A DNA stretch of 21,014 bases from an uncultured bacterium (GCA_937995995.1 CALKIP010000229.1:1-21014); one strand, 5' to 3'; numbered from the stretch's first letter, positions 1 to 8,307 are shown. Notes: generated by a model from the sequence alone, not told the origin. Made by a program: numbers and translations.

Positions 1-2131
1 CCGCCCCCGCGATCACAAGCAGACCGGTGCCGATCGGCCAGAAAATACCGGGCAGATCGGGCGACCCCTGCGGCGCCCACACCTCTGGCGAGACCACCCA
101 AAGATACAAATAAGAGAACAGATAGGCGAGATAGAGCGAGGAGGCGACGACGATGAGCACCATCATCGCCCACCAGGCAGGCGAACGGTGCCCGGACAGG
201 TAGGTCGGCAAGAGGATTCCCGCGCCGATGTCGACCGGTCCCTTGTCGGGCCCGTGGTCGAGTTTCCATCCCCACACGATGCAGGCAATGATAAAGATGA
301 AGGCGCTGATAAGCGCCGGCACCACCAGCTTTACCGAGAGAAGCAGGAAGAAGCCGGCCATGAAAATCGCTGCAACAAGTTGCGACCATCCGGCGCCCGG
401 CATGCGGATAATGTATTGCGGCCTCGCGTCGACGGGACTGGTGACGATGGTCTCGCGCCCCCCGGTCGGCGCGCCCGGTAGAAAATAGCGCCCCTCCTCC
501 ACATCGCGTGAAAGGTTCGGCTGGTCCCACAACGGCTCGCGGCTGGTCACGTATGGGATGCTGCGGCTTGAATAAGCATCGCCCGGCAGCCATTCCAGCG
601 TGCCCGCATTCCATGGGTTCCCAACGCCGCCGGACATGGTCGGCCGGTAGCGCAGGAAAAGATCTATTATGAAGAGAAGCACTCCGGCAGCGAGGATATA
701 AGCGCCGACAGTGGAAACCATGTTGAGCGTGTTCCACCCCAGGTCCGACGGATGGGTCCATACGCGCCGGGGCATCCCTATCAGGCCCGTAATGTGCATT
801 GGGAAGAACGAAACATTGAAGCCGATGAACATAAGCCAGAACACCCAGCGGCCCAGCCTTTCCGAAAGCATGTTCCGGCTCGCCATCGGTATCCAGTAGT
901 AGAAGGTGGCAAACAGCGGGAAGACCATCCCGCCGATCAGAACGTAGTGGAAATGTGCGACGACGAAGTAGGTGTCGTGCCAGTGGATGTCGAGCGACGT
1001 GCTGGCCTGTGCCACCCCGGTCATCCCGCCGATGCTGAAGAGGAAGAGGAATCCGAAGAAGTAGAGCATCGGTACGTCGAGCGCGATGGATCCACGGTAG
1101 AGCGTCGCCACCCAGGTGAAGACCTTGATGGCGGAGAAGACCGCCACGAACATCGAGAGCGCGCCGAAGGCGGCGGCATCGAAGGCGGACATCCCCGCGG
1201 TGAACATGTGGTGGCCCCAAGTCAGGAAGCCGATGAATGCGATGCCGAGGGTGGCCAGCACGATGGCGCCGTACGAATAGATCTCCTTGCGGGCGAAGGC
1301 CTGGACCACCTCACTGACCACGCCCATCCCGGGTAGGATCATGATGTAGACGGCCGGGTGCGAGTAGAACCAGAAGAGGTGCTGGTACAGGATCGGGTCT
1401 CCGCCCGCCGCCGGGTCGAAGACACCGAGCCGGAAGGCGTGGTCCAGTACGATCAGGAGAAGCGTGATCCCCAGCACCGGTGTGGCGATGACGAGGATGA
1501 TGCTGGTGGCGTAGATCGCCCAGACGAAGAGCGGCATCCGCAGCCAGTGCATGCCCCTCGTCCGGAGCGTGTGGGTGGTGACGATGAAGTTGATCCCGGT
1601 AATGGTCGAGGAGATCCCCAGGATGAAGACCCCGACGAGTACGGGCACCACGGCCGTCGGCGTCTGGGCGCTGTACGGTGGATAAAAGGTCCAGCCGGTG
1701 TCCGCGCCACCGGCGAGTGCGCCGCCCAGAACGACGACGGCACCGAGGACGTAGATGTAGAAGCTGGCCAGGTTCAGTCGCGGAAAGGCGACATCCCGCG
1801 CCCCGATCATGATCGGCAGCAGGAAGTTGCCGAATGCCGCCGGGATCGACGGGATCATGAAGAGCCAGACCATGATCACGCCGTGAAGCGTGAAGAAGCG
1901 ATTGTAGGTCATGGCGTCCATGACGGTCCGCTCGGGCGTGAGGAGCTCGAGCCTCACGAGGAGCGCGAAGATTCCCCCGAGTGCAAGCGCCGCCGTGGTC
2001 GCGACCAGGAAGAGGACCCCGATCCGCTTGTGGTCCGTCGTCGTGAGCCAACTGCGGACCGTGGTCTCCACGTTGAGGTAGTTTTTGGCGGGCGGCGCGG
2101 CCCGGGGCCGGGGTTCCGTCGTCGAGGGCAC
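1..2131 (-). CDS. coxA: Cytochrome c oxidase subunit I, A2-type, with subunit III-like extension (partial, 3' end outside window)
   Basis: Catalytic subunit of the caa3 oxygen reductase: it reduces O2 to water at the heme a3-CuB site and pumps protons across the cytoplasmic membrane. The minus frame is open from a GTG at 2131 to the window edge (710 codons). Visible ligands are H83 (heme a), H258 and Y262 in YSHPAVY, H307-H308 in WGHHM (CuB), and H393/H395 in AHFHY (heme a3/heme a). YSHPAVY in place of the usual HPEVY is the signature of A2-type oxidases, in which Tyr-Ser replace the D-channel glutamate. After the twelve-helix core (to about residue 505) there is a linker and then at least three more hydrophobic segments (from about 600), as in fused subunit I/III proteins. 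The GTG start is favoured by GGAGG at 2137-2141 with 5-base spacing, overlapping the coxB stop. Codon use changes from about 955 to 1 (see findings). Confidence 0.95.
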   Translation of the reverse strand, partial: MPSTTEPRPRAAPPAKNYLNVETTVRSWLTTTDHKRIGVLFLVATTAALALGGIFALLVRLELLTPERTVMDAMTYNRFFTLHGVIMVWLFMIPSIPAAFGNFLLPIMIGARDVAFPRLNLASFYIYVLGAVVVLGGALAGGADTGWTFYPPYSAQTPTAVVPVLVGVFILGISSTITGINFIVTTHTLRTRGMHWLRMPLFVWAIYATSIILVIATPVLGITLLLIVLDHAFRLGVFDPAAGGDPILYQHLFWFYSHPAVYIMILPGMGVVSEVVQAFARKEIYSYGAIVLATLGIAFIGFLTWGHHMFTAGMSAFDAAAFGALSMFVAVFSAIKVFTWVATLYRGSIALDVPMLYFFGFLFLFSIGGMTGVAQASTSLDIHWHDTYFVVAHFHYVLIGGMVFPLFATFYYWIPMASRNMLSERLGRWVFWLMFIGFNVSFFPMHITGLIGMPRRVWTHPSDLGWNTLNMVSTVGAYILAAGVLLFIIDLFLRYRPTMSGGVGNPWNAGTLEWLPGDAYSSRSIPYVTSREPLWDQPNLSRDVEEGRYFLPGAPTGGRETIVTSPVDARPQYIIRMPGAGWSQLVAAIFMAGFFLLLSVKLVVPALISAFIFIIACIVWGWKLDHGPDKGPVDIGAGILLPTYLSGHRSPAWWAMMVLIVVASSLYLAYLFSYLYLWVVSPEVWAPQGSPDLPGIFWPIGTGLLVIAGA

Positions 2132-2141
2132 GATCGCCTCC
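2129..2141 (-). promoter_or_regulatory. Ribosome binding site of coxA
   Basis: On the minus strand GGAGG (2141-2137) sits 5 bases before GTG at 2131-2129 and overlaps the TAG stop of coxB (2143-2141). It fixes the coxA start at a GTG and suggests termination-reinitiation coupling of coxB and coxA. Confidence 0.75.
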
Positions 2142-3238
2142 TATCGCCGCGTCGCGGCCAGCGATTTCATGTATTCGATGATCGCCGCCGTCTCTGCCGG
2201 CGAGATCTGGCCGAGGAACGACGGCATGACCGGTGGGAACCCCGCGACGATCCGTGCCTGTGGGTCCATCATCGATTCGGTGATGTATGCAGGGTTGACG
2301 ACGACCTCCTCTCCATCCTCCATCAGTTCGCGTGAGCCGTAGAGGCCGAGCCAGGTCGGACCGATGTGCGGCGTGCCGTCGATGGTGTGGCACTCCAGGC
2401 AGCCGTGCCGCGCGGCGGCGGTGCGGCCGAGTTCGGCCAGTCGGCGCGGCGCCTCGAGCCCTCTCGGCTCCGTACGGTCACGCTCTCCCGGCATGCCGGC
2501 GGCGAATTCGCCACGGTCGTCGAGAGGCACGCGGTCGTCCAGCCAGGCCATGAAGTCCATTTCGCGCAGGACGACGACCTCTCCACGCATCATCGAATGG
2601 CCGGTCCCGCAAAGCTCCGCGCAGAGGATCTGGAACCGTCCGGGCCGCGTCGCCTCGAACCATGCCGTCGTGTACATCCCGGGGACGGCGTCGCGCTTGA
2701 TGCGGAACTCCGGCACGAAGAAGCTGTGGATGACGTCGCGTGAGGTGAGGTGCAGACGGACCGGCCGACCGGCAGGCACGTAGAGGACACCGACCGATGC
2801 ACGTCCTTCGGGATAGGAAAACTTCCACATCCACTGCTTCGCCGTGACGTACACGTCGATGGCATCGTCCGGTGGGACGGACATGTTCACGAACTGCCGG
2901 AACCCGATGCCCCAGAAGAGGATGAAGAGGCCGAAAAGCCCCAGGTAGAGTCCCACCTCGAAGGGTAGCGACGCGACGATGCGTGGCGTCGGCTCGCGAT
3001 CCGGCCCCCGTCGATACCGCAGGACGAAAAAGAATGCGGTAAGTGCGATCAGCGTCGCGACGCCGAACATCACGGTGATCTGGAAGTAGTGCAGCGAGTC
3101 CACGTCCCGCGCGATGCTGGAGGCCTGCTCCGGCAAGAGGAGCGCCTCCCTGTAGAACTCGTTCAGCGCGTCCAGGAAGTCCGCCAGGCGTGACTTGCCG
3201 CCCTCCACCTGCCGCGCGAGGAGTCCCGGGGCGTTCAC
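2141..3238 (-). CDS. coxB: Cytochrome c oxidase subunit II with C-terminal heme c domain (caa3 type)
   Basis: Electron-entry subunit of the caa3 oxidase, 365 residues. Two membrane segments lie at about 52-75 and 94-116, followed by the periplasmic cupredoxin domain. CuA ligands are visible: H171, C206, E208, C210, H214 and M217 in the CAELCGTGHSMM motif. A fused cytochrome c domain carries CLECH at 280-284, with M338 (PPVMPSF) the likely second heme ligand. The fused heme lets it take electrons from a cytochrome donor such as ActE, or directly from alternative complex III. Start choice: GTG at 3238 overlaps the SCO stop codon (GTGA) and has GGAGG upstream; an ATG at 3268 would lie inside the SCO gene and add ten Gly/Glu-rich residues with no family support. 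coxA begins 9 bases downstream of the stop. Confidence 0.95.
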   Translation of the reverse strand: MNAPGLLARQVEGGKSRLADFLDALNEFYREALLLPEQASSIARDVDSLHYFQITVMFGVATLIALTAFFFVLRYRRGPDREPTPRIVASLPFEVGLYLGLFGLFILFWGIGFRQFVNMSVPPDDAIDVYVTAKQWMWKFSYPEGRASVGVLYVPAGRPVRLHLTSRDVIHSFFVPEFRIKRDAVPGMYTTAWFEATRPGRFQILCAELCGTGHSMMRGEVVVLREMDFMAWLDDRVPLDDRGEFAAGMPGERDRTEPRGLEAPRRLAELGRTAAARHGCLECHTIDGTPHIGPTWLGLYGSRELMEDGEEVVVNPAYITESMMDPQARIVAGFPPVMPSFLGQISPAETAAIIEYMKSLAATRR

Positions 3239-4131
3239 CGAGAAGCCTCCTTCGCCCGCCCCCTCCATGAGAGATGGGCGATCCAGCCGCCGAGGAGGAG
3301 CACGGTGATGAGCGCGCCGGTGCGGAGCAGGCCCGCGACCAGCCCCGCGTGCCGCCGCAGCGCCGGGATGTAGTGGAAACAGCGCAGCAGCACTCGCTGG
3401 ATCGCGCCGCCGTAAACCCTGCCCGTTGCCGCGGCCTGCAGCATACGCTCGACTTCCTCGGCCTCGTACTCCAACCCGTAGAGATAGGCGGAAATTCGTG
3501 CACCGGGCGTGAGTACGAATGCGACCGCGGGGTGTGCGAACTGGTCATTCGCCGGATCGTAGGCGAAGCCGAACCCGAGTGCGTCGGCCAGCGATCGGAT
3601 CGCGCTCTCGTCGCCGACCAGGAAGGTCCAGTCTGCAGCGGAATCCGAAGTGCCGATCCGCTCGAGGATGTGGCCACGCATCTCCCGAGCATCCCGAGGT
3701 CCGTCCCGGTGATCGATGCTCAGCGTCACGACGCGGTAATCGACGCCGAGCCGCAAACTCGACTCACGTACGGCACGGGCGGTCCCATCCAACACGAGGG
3801 GGCAGAGCGTTCGGCAGCGGTAGTAGGCCAGGACCAGGATGACGGGCAGATCGTCGGCGAAGAGCCGGCCGAATCGAATGGACCGGCCGACGTGGTCGCG
3901 AAAGCGCAGCTCGAGAGGGATTGCAGCCCCGGCGTTTTCGATGATCCGGGCCTGCTGGAGCGGATGGTCCGTTCTGTCGTGTGAATGCGCTTTCGCAGGC
4001 GTCTCCAGTACGAGCCGCTGTGTGGTGGATGCGGCACGTGCGGCCGACGCCTGCTCGTGGTGAGCCTTTTCGGCGGCCCTGGCCCCAGGGGCGAGGAGCG
4101 TGGCGAAGGCGAAGAGGTACGCAAGGGTCAT
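3235..4131 (-). CDS. SCO1/SenC-family copper chaperone with C-terminal membrane anchor
   Basis: Thioredoxin-fold protein expected to deliver copper to the CuA site of CoxB, or to act as a thiol reductant there, on the outer face of the membrane. It has 298 residues: a probable signal peptide (1-20, ending ARA-A), a His-rich spacer (24-57 contains HH, HSH and DH), then the SCO domain with the copper motif CRTLC at 106-110 and partner H200 (QFAHP). About 60 residues after the domain include a conserved-looking RCFHYIP segment (250-256) and a single membrane helix at about 268-286, so it is probably anchored by its C-terminus. ATG at 4131 overlaps the preceding stop codon (ATGA) and has GGGGG upstream. 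The position directly before coxB is the usual one for assembly factors. Confidence 0.9.
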   Translation of the reverse strand: MTLAYLFAFATLLAPGARAAEKAHHEQASAARAASTTQRLVLETPAKAHSHDRTDHPLQQARIIENAGAAIPLELRFRDHVGRSIRFGRLFADDLPVILVLAYYRCRTLCPLVLDGTARAVRESSLRLGVDYRVVTLSIDHRDGPRDAREMRGHILERIGTSDSAADWTFLVGDESAIRSLADALGFGFAYDPANDQFAHPAVAFVLTPGARISAYLYGLEYEAEEVERMLQAAATGRVYGGAIQRVLLRCFHYIPALRRHAGLVAGLLRTGALITVLLLGGWIAHLSWRGRAKEASR

Positions 4132-4502
4132 GGCCGCGCCCCCTCGATCACCGCACGCATGGCCAGCTCGATCGGGATCCGGGCGATCCCCTGAGCCGAG
4201 TCCACCCAGCCGTAACCTTCGAGGCGCTCCCTCCCCTGGTCGGCGATCCTTCTGGCGGAGGTGTCCACATCGATCAGCGTCTGACGTACTCCTCCGATGG
4301 TGGTGGGCATCGTCTCGACCTGCTCGACAGGTGGAAGGCCGCCAGGGCTGTATGCTCGCTCGCCGGCCCTGAGCTCGACCCACCCCCAGAGCACCAGGCC
4401 CGTGCCGATCAGCGTGGCGGCGAGGAGGATCAACGTGACGGGTACCACCCGGATCCGGTTCTCCTCCTGCTCGACCGACGCCCTCTTCGCCTCGGTACTC
4501 AT
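4128..4502 (-). CDS. Small single-helix membrane protein of the ACIII-caa3 operon, function unknown
   Basis: A 124-residue protein with a charged N-terminus, one membrane helix at about 19-41 and a periplasmic or outer C-terminal part. Near its end is an aromatic/Pro motif, YGWVDSAQGIARIPI (97-111), followed by an amphipathic stretch (ELAMRAVIEGA). From memory, small proteins ending in this kind of YGWVD...RIPI motif recur beside SCO and oxidase genes in high-GC bacteria, but their function is not established. The gene overlaps the actF stop (ATGA) and its own stop overlaps the SCO start, so it is almost certainly co-translated with the complex. It could be an accessory subunit occupying the place of ActG, or an assembly factor; the sequence cannot decide. 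Confidence 0.8.
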   Translation of the reverse strand: MSTEAKRASVEQEENRIRVVPVTLILLAATLIGTGLVLWGWVELRAGERAYSPGGLPPVEQVETMPTTIGGVRQTLIDVDTSARRIADQGRERLEGYGWVDSAQGIARIPIELAMRAVIEGARP

Positions 4503-5686
4503 GTCGTCTTGAAGTCGAGGGAACGCTCGAGGCGAGGATCGCCGAGGGGGAGGAGCGGCGCGGAGCCCAGAAGCCGTGTGCCGTAGGCGACGGTCGTCCC
4601 GCCGACGCCGGCCAAGGCGGCCAGATCGAGCCAGTGCGGCACCGGACCGTCCGGGTGCAGCGCGGGGAGGACCAGCCAGTAGACGTCCACGTAGTGCATG
4701 ACGAGGAGCCCGACCGCGATGGCGCCGAGTGTCGCGGACCGTCGCTTGACCTCACGGGAAAGGAGCGTGAAGAGCGGGACCAGGAAGTGGCCGAGAACGA
4801 GCAGCCACCCGACGGCCGCCCACCCTCCACGCATCCGGACCCAATACCAGCCGACTTCCTCGGGCAGATCCGCGATCCAGATGAGGAGGAGTTGGACGAA
4901 GGCGATGTACGCCCAGAAGATGAGGAACGTCAGGATCAGCTTGCCCAGGGCGTGCACATGGGAGGCCGTGATGCGGCCCGCCAGTTCACCCGTGCCCCCG
5001 AGCAACCAGGCAGCGACCGCGAGGAGAGTGAGTGCGCCGAGCGCTCCGCCGGCGAAATAGTAGACGCCGAAGACGGTCGAATACCAGGTGGGCGTGAGCG
5101 ACATCAGCCAATCGAACGCGGCGAAGGTGAGCGCGAAGGCGACGGGCGGCAGCAGCACCGCGCCGAGTGTGCGCTGGCGCAGGGCGATCGCAGTGCCGTC
5201 GCCTGTCTCCTGTTTCAATGACCAGCGACGCAGCAGGAGCGCGGCCACGGACCAGATCGAGAAGTAGAGCGCCGCCCTCACCACGAAGAACGGCAGGTTC
5301 AGGTACACACGCTTCCGCTCCACGGCATCCGCAAGCGATGCTGGGAGTTCCGCGGTCGATGCCGTCCACGGATAGAGCTCCCGCGCACCGACCAGGATGG
5401 GAAGGAAGAGCAGGATGAGGAGTGGGATCGTCGCCGCGGCGGCCTCCGCCGGACGGCGCAGCACCACGAACCATGAGGAGTTCATGGCGTGATGGATCAT
5501 GACGAAGATCAGCGCCCCCAGCGCCAGGCTGAGCCAGAAGGCGAAGGCCGCGAGGTAGGAGAAGGCGGCCTGACGGCGGTCGATCAGGAAGCCGACGAGC
5601 ACCAGAGCGAGCCCCGCCAGGCCTACGAGGAGTGCGCCCCGGACCACTTCGCGCGCATTCCACTTTCCTACGGCGAGTGTGGTCAT
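4499..5686 (-). CDS. actF: Alternative complex III subunit ActF (integral membrane, NrfD-related)
   Basis: A 395-residue polytopic protein with about ten hydrophobic segments, starting with a helix at about 18-35. Motifs typical of ActF are visible: FVMIHHAMNSSWFVVLRR (61-78), SLTPTWYSTVFGVYYFAG, and a late YVDVYWLVLP. ActF is one of two NrfD-like membrane subunits of alternative complex III (quinol:cytochrome c/electron-acceptor oxidoreductase). It lacks cofactors but contributes to the membrane core and proposed proton path. ATG at 5686 overlaps the actE stop (ATGA) with a GAGGGGGG purine run just upstream. Its own stop overlaps the following small gene. Family assignment is firm from sequence and position. 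Confidence 0.93.
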   Translation of the reverse strand: MTTLAVGKWNAREVVRGALLVGLAGLALVLVGFLIDRRQAAFSYLAAFAFWLSLALGALIFVMIHHAMNSSWFVVLRRPAEAAAATIPLLILLFLPILVGARELYPWTASTAELPASLADAVERKRVYLNLPFFVVRAALYFSIWSVAALLLRRWSLKQETGDGTAIALRQRTLGAVLLPPVAFALTFAAFDWLMSLTPTWYSTVFGVYYFAGGALGALTLLAVAAWLLGGTGELAGRITASHVHALGKLILTFLIFWAYIAFVQLLLIWIADLPEEVGWYWVRMRGGWAAVGWLLVLGHFLVPLFTLLSREVKRRSATLGAIAVGLLVMHYVDVYWLVLPALHPDGPVPHWLDLAALAGVGGTTVAYGTRLLGSAPLLPLGDPRLERSLDFKTT

Positions 5687-6396
5687 GGCCCCCCCTCACC
5701 GTTACGCCGGCCAGCCTCATCAAGCGGGGCAGCTTCACCGGTGCCATCCAACTCGCCCTCCTCCCCGTGCCCTTCCCCAGATGCCGTTCCGGCTCGGGCA
5801 AGCTCGCGGAGCACGTCGGCCCGGACCGCTTCCGGAAGCTCGGCCACGAGTGCGTGCTGGCTGAGCTGCAGCGCCTGGACGTAGGCAACCACCGCCCAGC
5901 GCTCTTCGAGAGAAAGCAGGTCCCGATACGTCGGCATGAGGCCGTAGCCATCCACAATGATCTGGTAGAGCCGCCCGGCCGGGAGGGCGCGAATACGGGG
6001 GAGGTGAAGCGACGGCGGCGGCCGGAGCTGCATGCTCGTCGCGACCGGACTCGCGGCATCTCCCGCGACCCCGTGGCAAGGTGCGCAGTAGATCTCGAAC
6101 CGATGCCTTCCCAGAGTCATCAGTTCCCGCGTCATCTGCAGGGGGACCCGCTCGGTGTAGCCGCCGCCCTCCATCCCCTCGGTGACGAGCGAATCGCCCG
6201 GGTACTCATCTCGTGGCACCGTCCCCTCCGGCGGCGTGCGCATCGCCCGGCCATCGGCGAAGAGGGGGTTCTTGCCGTACGCCGGATAGCGCGGCTGCTC
6301 GATCATCCGCTCGAACCCCCAGTAGACGCCCGGCTCTGCGCCTCTGCAGCCGGCAAGGAGCAGAAGTGCGCAGAGAAGGAGGCGGACGGCGTTCAC
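5683..6396 (-). CDS. actE: Alternative complex III subunit ActE, monoheme cytochrome c lipoprotein
   Basis: A 237-residue cytochrome. The N-terminus is a lipoprotein signal with a lipobox ending LLAGC (C17). One heme c motif is present, CAPCH at 104-108, followed by GVAGDA, with a GYGLMPTY segment further on whose Met is the probable axial ligand. The C-terminal 40 residues are Gly/Glu-rich and probably disordered. In alternative complex III ActE carries electrons from the Fe-S/heme subunits towards the oxidase. The start is GTG at 6396, which overlaps the actD stop (GTGA) and has GGAGG 5 bases upstream. Longer readings of the same frame (to 6879) overlap actD fully and lack a signal, so they were rejected. 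Confidence 0.92.
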   Translation of the reverse strand: MNAVRLLLCALLLLAGCRGAEPGVYWGFERMIEQPRYPAYGKNPLFADGRAMRTPPEGTVPRDEYPGDSLVTEGMEGGGYTERVPLQMTRELMTLGRHRFEIYCAPCHGVAGDAASPVATSMQLRPPPSLHLPRIRALPAGRLYQIIVDGYGLMPTYRDLLSLEERWAVVAYVQALQLSQHALVAELPEAVRADVLRELARAGTASGEGHGEEGELDGTGEAAPLDEAGRRNGEGGP

Positions 6397-6941
6397 GAGG
6401 CCTCCCCTGGCGTGACGACCCGAAGCGGCCCGAGCCGCTCGAGATCGGCGCGCGTCCGCACCGGGTCGAAGTGCGCATCGCCTCGGCCGACGGCGATCCA
6501 GTACCGGTCCACGGTGACCCGTGTGAAATCGTCGATCTCGAATACCGGATGCCAGTATCGAGGCAGTCCCGCCGAAACCAGGAGGGCGATGACTGCGGCG
6601 AATGCGCCGGCGAGCACGCTGAGTTCGAAGGTGATCGGGATCCAGGCGGGTACCGCGAAGAGCGGCCGCCCGCCCACGTTGATCGGGTAGTCCACCGCGT
6701 TCAGGTAGCCCTGGGCCGCGAAGGTCAGCACGGCGCCCGCGACCCCGGCCAGGAGGACGGCGCGGGGGGAGCGAGGCCGCCGCAATCCAAGGAGTGTATC
6801 GGCGTCCTCTACCGGGTAAGGCGAGTAGAACTCCAATTCGTGGTAGCCCAGGTCGCGGAGCCGCCGGCCCGCAGCGCACAGCGCATCCATTGACGCGAAC
6901 TCCGCCATGATCACGGGGCCGGACCAGCGACGCGGCGTCAT
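6393..6941 (-). CDS. actD: Alternative complex III subunit ActD (DUF3341)
   Basis: A 182-residue protein of the DUF3341 family. It has an N-terminal cytoplasmic domain (1-58) containing the family-type YSPYPVEDADTLLGL segment (39-53), then two membrane helices at about 61-80 and 104-124, and a C-terminal domain with HPVFEIDDF (131-139). ActD is a structural subunit of alternative complex III without cofactors. The start at 6941 lies one base after the actC stop, with GGAGG overlapping the end of actC. A second in-frame ATG (residue 12) is possible, but the first has the better ribosome site. Confidence 0.92.
   Translation of the reverse strand: MTPRRWSGPVIMAEFASMDALCAAGRRLRDLGYHELEFYSPYPVEDADTLLGLRRPRSPRAVLLAGVAGAVLTFAAQGYLNAVDYPINVGGRPLFAVPAWIPITFELSVLAGAFAAVIALLVSAGLPRYWHPVFEIDDFTRVTVDRYWIAVGRGDAHFDPVRTRADLERLGPLRVVTPGEAS
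6394..6405 (-). promoter_or_regulatory. Ribosome binding site deciding the GTG start of actE
   Basis: Minus-strand GGAGG about 5 bases before GTG (6396-6394) inside the end of actD. The GTG shares two bases with the actD TGA stop. Confidence 0.7.
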
Positions 6942-6942
6942 G

Positions 6943-8307
6943 CTAGCCCTCCGCCCGAAGCCCGTGCGCCAGGTGCTTCACCTCGTGGATCGGGATGAAG
7001 GGCACGAAGCGCAGGAACAGGAAGAAGAGCAGAAAGAAGAAACCCAGGCTCCCCAGGAGCAGACCCCAATCCACCCAAGTAGGAGCGTAGAAGTGCCAGC
7101 TCGAGGGGAGGAAATCCCGGTTCAGCGAGGTGACGATGATGATGAAGCGCTCGCTCCACATCCCGATCTGGATCAGGAGTGCCGCGGCGAAGAGCACGAG
7201 TGCGCTCCGTCGCAGCCGTCGCCACCAGAGGAGCTGCGGGGTGAGCACATTGCAGACCATCATGAGCCAGTACACCAGCGCGTACGGCCCGAGCGGCCGC
7301 GCGAAGAGGAAGGTGTAGCGCTCGAAGCGGTTTCCCCCGTACCACGCGATGAAGAACTCGATCCCGTAGCTGTAGATCATCATCCAGCCCATGGCCAGGA
7401 CCATCTTGGCGATGCTGTCCAGGTGCTTCTCCGTGATCACGTTCTGCAGCCGGAACGCCCAGCGCAGGGGAAGAAGCAGCGTGAGGACCATGGCGAAGCC
7501 GGAGTAGAGCGCGCCGGCGACGAAGTAGGGCGGAAAGATCGTCGAGTGCCACCCTGGAAGCTGGGTGATGGCGAAGTCCATGCTCACGATGCTGTGCACG
7601 GAGATCACGAGTGGCGTGGCGAGCCCGGCCAGCAGCCCGTAGGCGATGCGGTACTGCTGCCAGTGGCGCGCGCTTCCTCGCCAGCCGAGGGCGAAGATTC
7701 CGTAGACGATGCGCCGCGCGCGCCCGGGCGCGTGATCGCGCACCGTGGCCAGGTCCGGGACCAACCCCACGTACCAGAAGAGGAGCGAAACGGTGCCGTA
7801 GGTCAGGATCGCGGCGAAGTCCCAGGGTAGCGCACTCAGGAACTGCGGCCACACCGCCATGGTCGCCGGGTAGGGGATCAGCCAGTACGCAAACCACGGC
7901 CGTCCCATGTGCAGTACCGGGAAGAGCGCTGCGTTGGCGACGGCGAAAAGCGTCATCGCCTCCGCGATCCGATTCACCGATGCCCGCCACGGCTGCTGGA
8001 GGAGGAGCAGGAAGGCGGAGATGAAGGTGCCCGCGTGCCCGATCCCGATCCACCACACGAAGTTGGTGATCGCATACGCCCAGGCGACGGGGATATTGTT
8101 GCCCCACAGTCCGATCCCGCCCACGAAGGTATAGAGCATCGTGGCGAGGAAGAGCAGCGTCCCGGCCCCTGAGAGGGCGAAGAGGGCGTACCAGACCCGA
8201 GATTTCGACAGCAGAGGGGCCAGGAGCTGGTCGGTGAGCTCGACATCCGTCGAGTCGCCCTCGAGAACCGAGGGGCCATCCAGGGCGGTGGCGTGTGCCG
8301 TGGACAT
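6943..8307 (-). CDS. actC: Alternative complex III subunit ActC (NrfD/PsrC-like quinol-binding membrane protein)
   Basis: A 454-residue integral membrane protein with about ten helices. It belongs to the NrfD/PsrC family and is expected to bind and oxidise quinol, passing electrons to the Fe-S clusters of ActB. Recognisable stretches include NNIPVAWAYAITNFVWWIGIGHAG, SVHSIVSMDFAITQLPGWHSTIFPPYFVAGALYSG (split here across residues) and MWSERFIIIVTSLNRDFLPSSW near the C-terminus, all typical of ActC. ATG at 8307 was chosen because it lies two bases after the actB stop with GGAGTGA as ribosome site; an upstream extension of the frame to 8526 is arginine/proline-rich and lies inside actB. It is followed one base later by actD. 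Confidence 0.94.
   Translation of the reverse strand: MSTAHATALDGPSVLEGDSTDVELTDQLLAPLLSKSRVWYALFALSGAGTLLFLATMLYTFVGGIGLWGNNIPVAWAYAITNFVWWIGIGHAGTFISAFLLLLQQPWRASVNRIAEAMTLFAVANAALFPVLHMGRPWFAYWLIPYPATMAVWPQFLSALPWDFAAILTYGTVSLLFWYVGLVPDLATVRDHAPGRARRIVYGIFALGWRGSARHWQQYRIAYGLLAGLATPLVISVHSIVSMDFAITQLPGWHSTIFPPYFVAGALYSGFAMVLTLLLPLRWAFRLQNVITEKHLDSIAKMVLAMGWMMIYSYGIEFFIAWYGGNRFERYTFLFARPLGPYALVYWLMMVCNVLTPQLLWWRRLRRSALVLFAAALLIQIGMWSERFIIIVTSLNRDFLPSSWHFYAPTWVDWGLLLGSLGFFFLLFFLFLRFVPFIPIHEVKHLAHGLRAEG

Noticed and set aside
1358..2335. A 325-codon plus-strand frame across coxA and coxB
   Set aside because: Highly charged translation (Arg/Glu/Asp/His) with no fold or motif; it is the antisense shadow of genes with clear metal-binding motifs.
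3239..3268. ATG start of coxB at 3268
   Set aside because: It would begin inside the SCO gene and lacks a good ribosome site; GTG 3238 has GGAGG upstream and fits the overlap pattern of the operon.
7974..8279. A short 101-codon Ser/Pro-rich minus-strand frame within actC
   Set aside because: It lies wholly inside actC in another frame and shows no independent coding signal.
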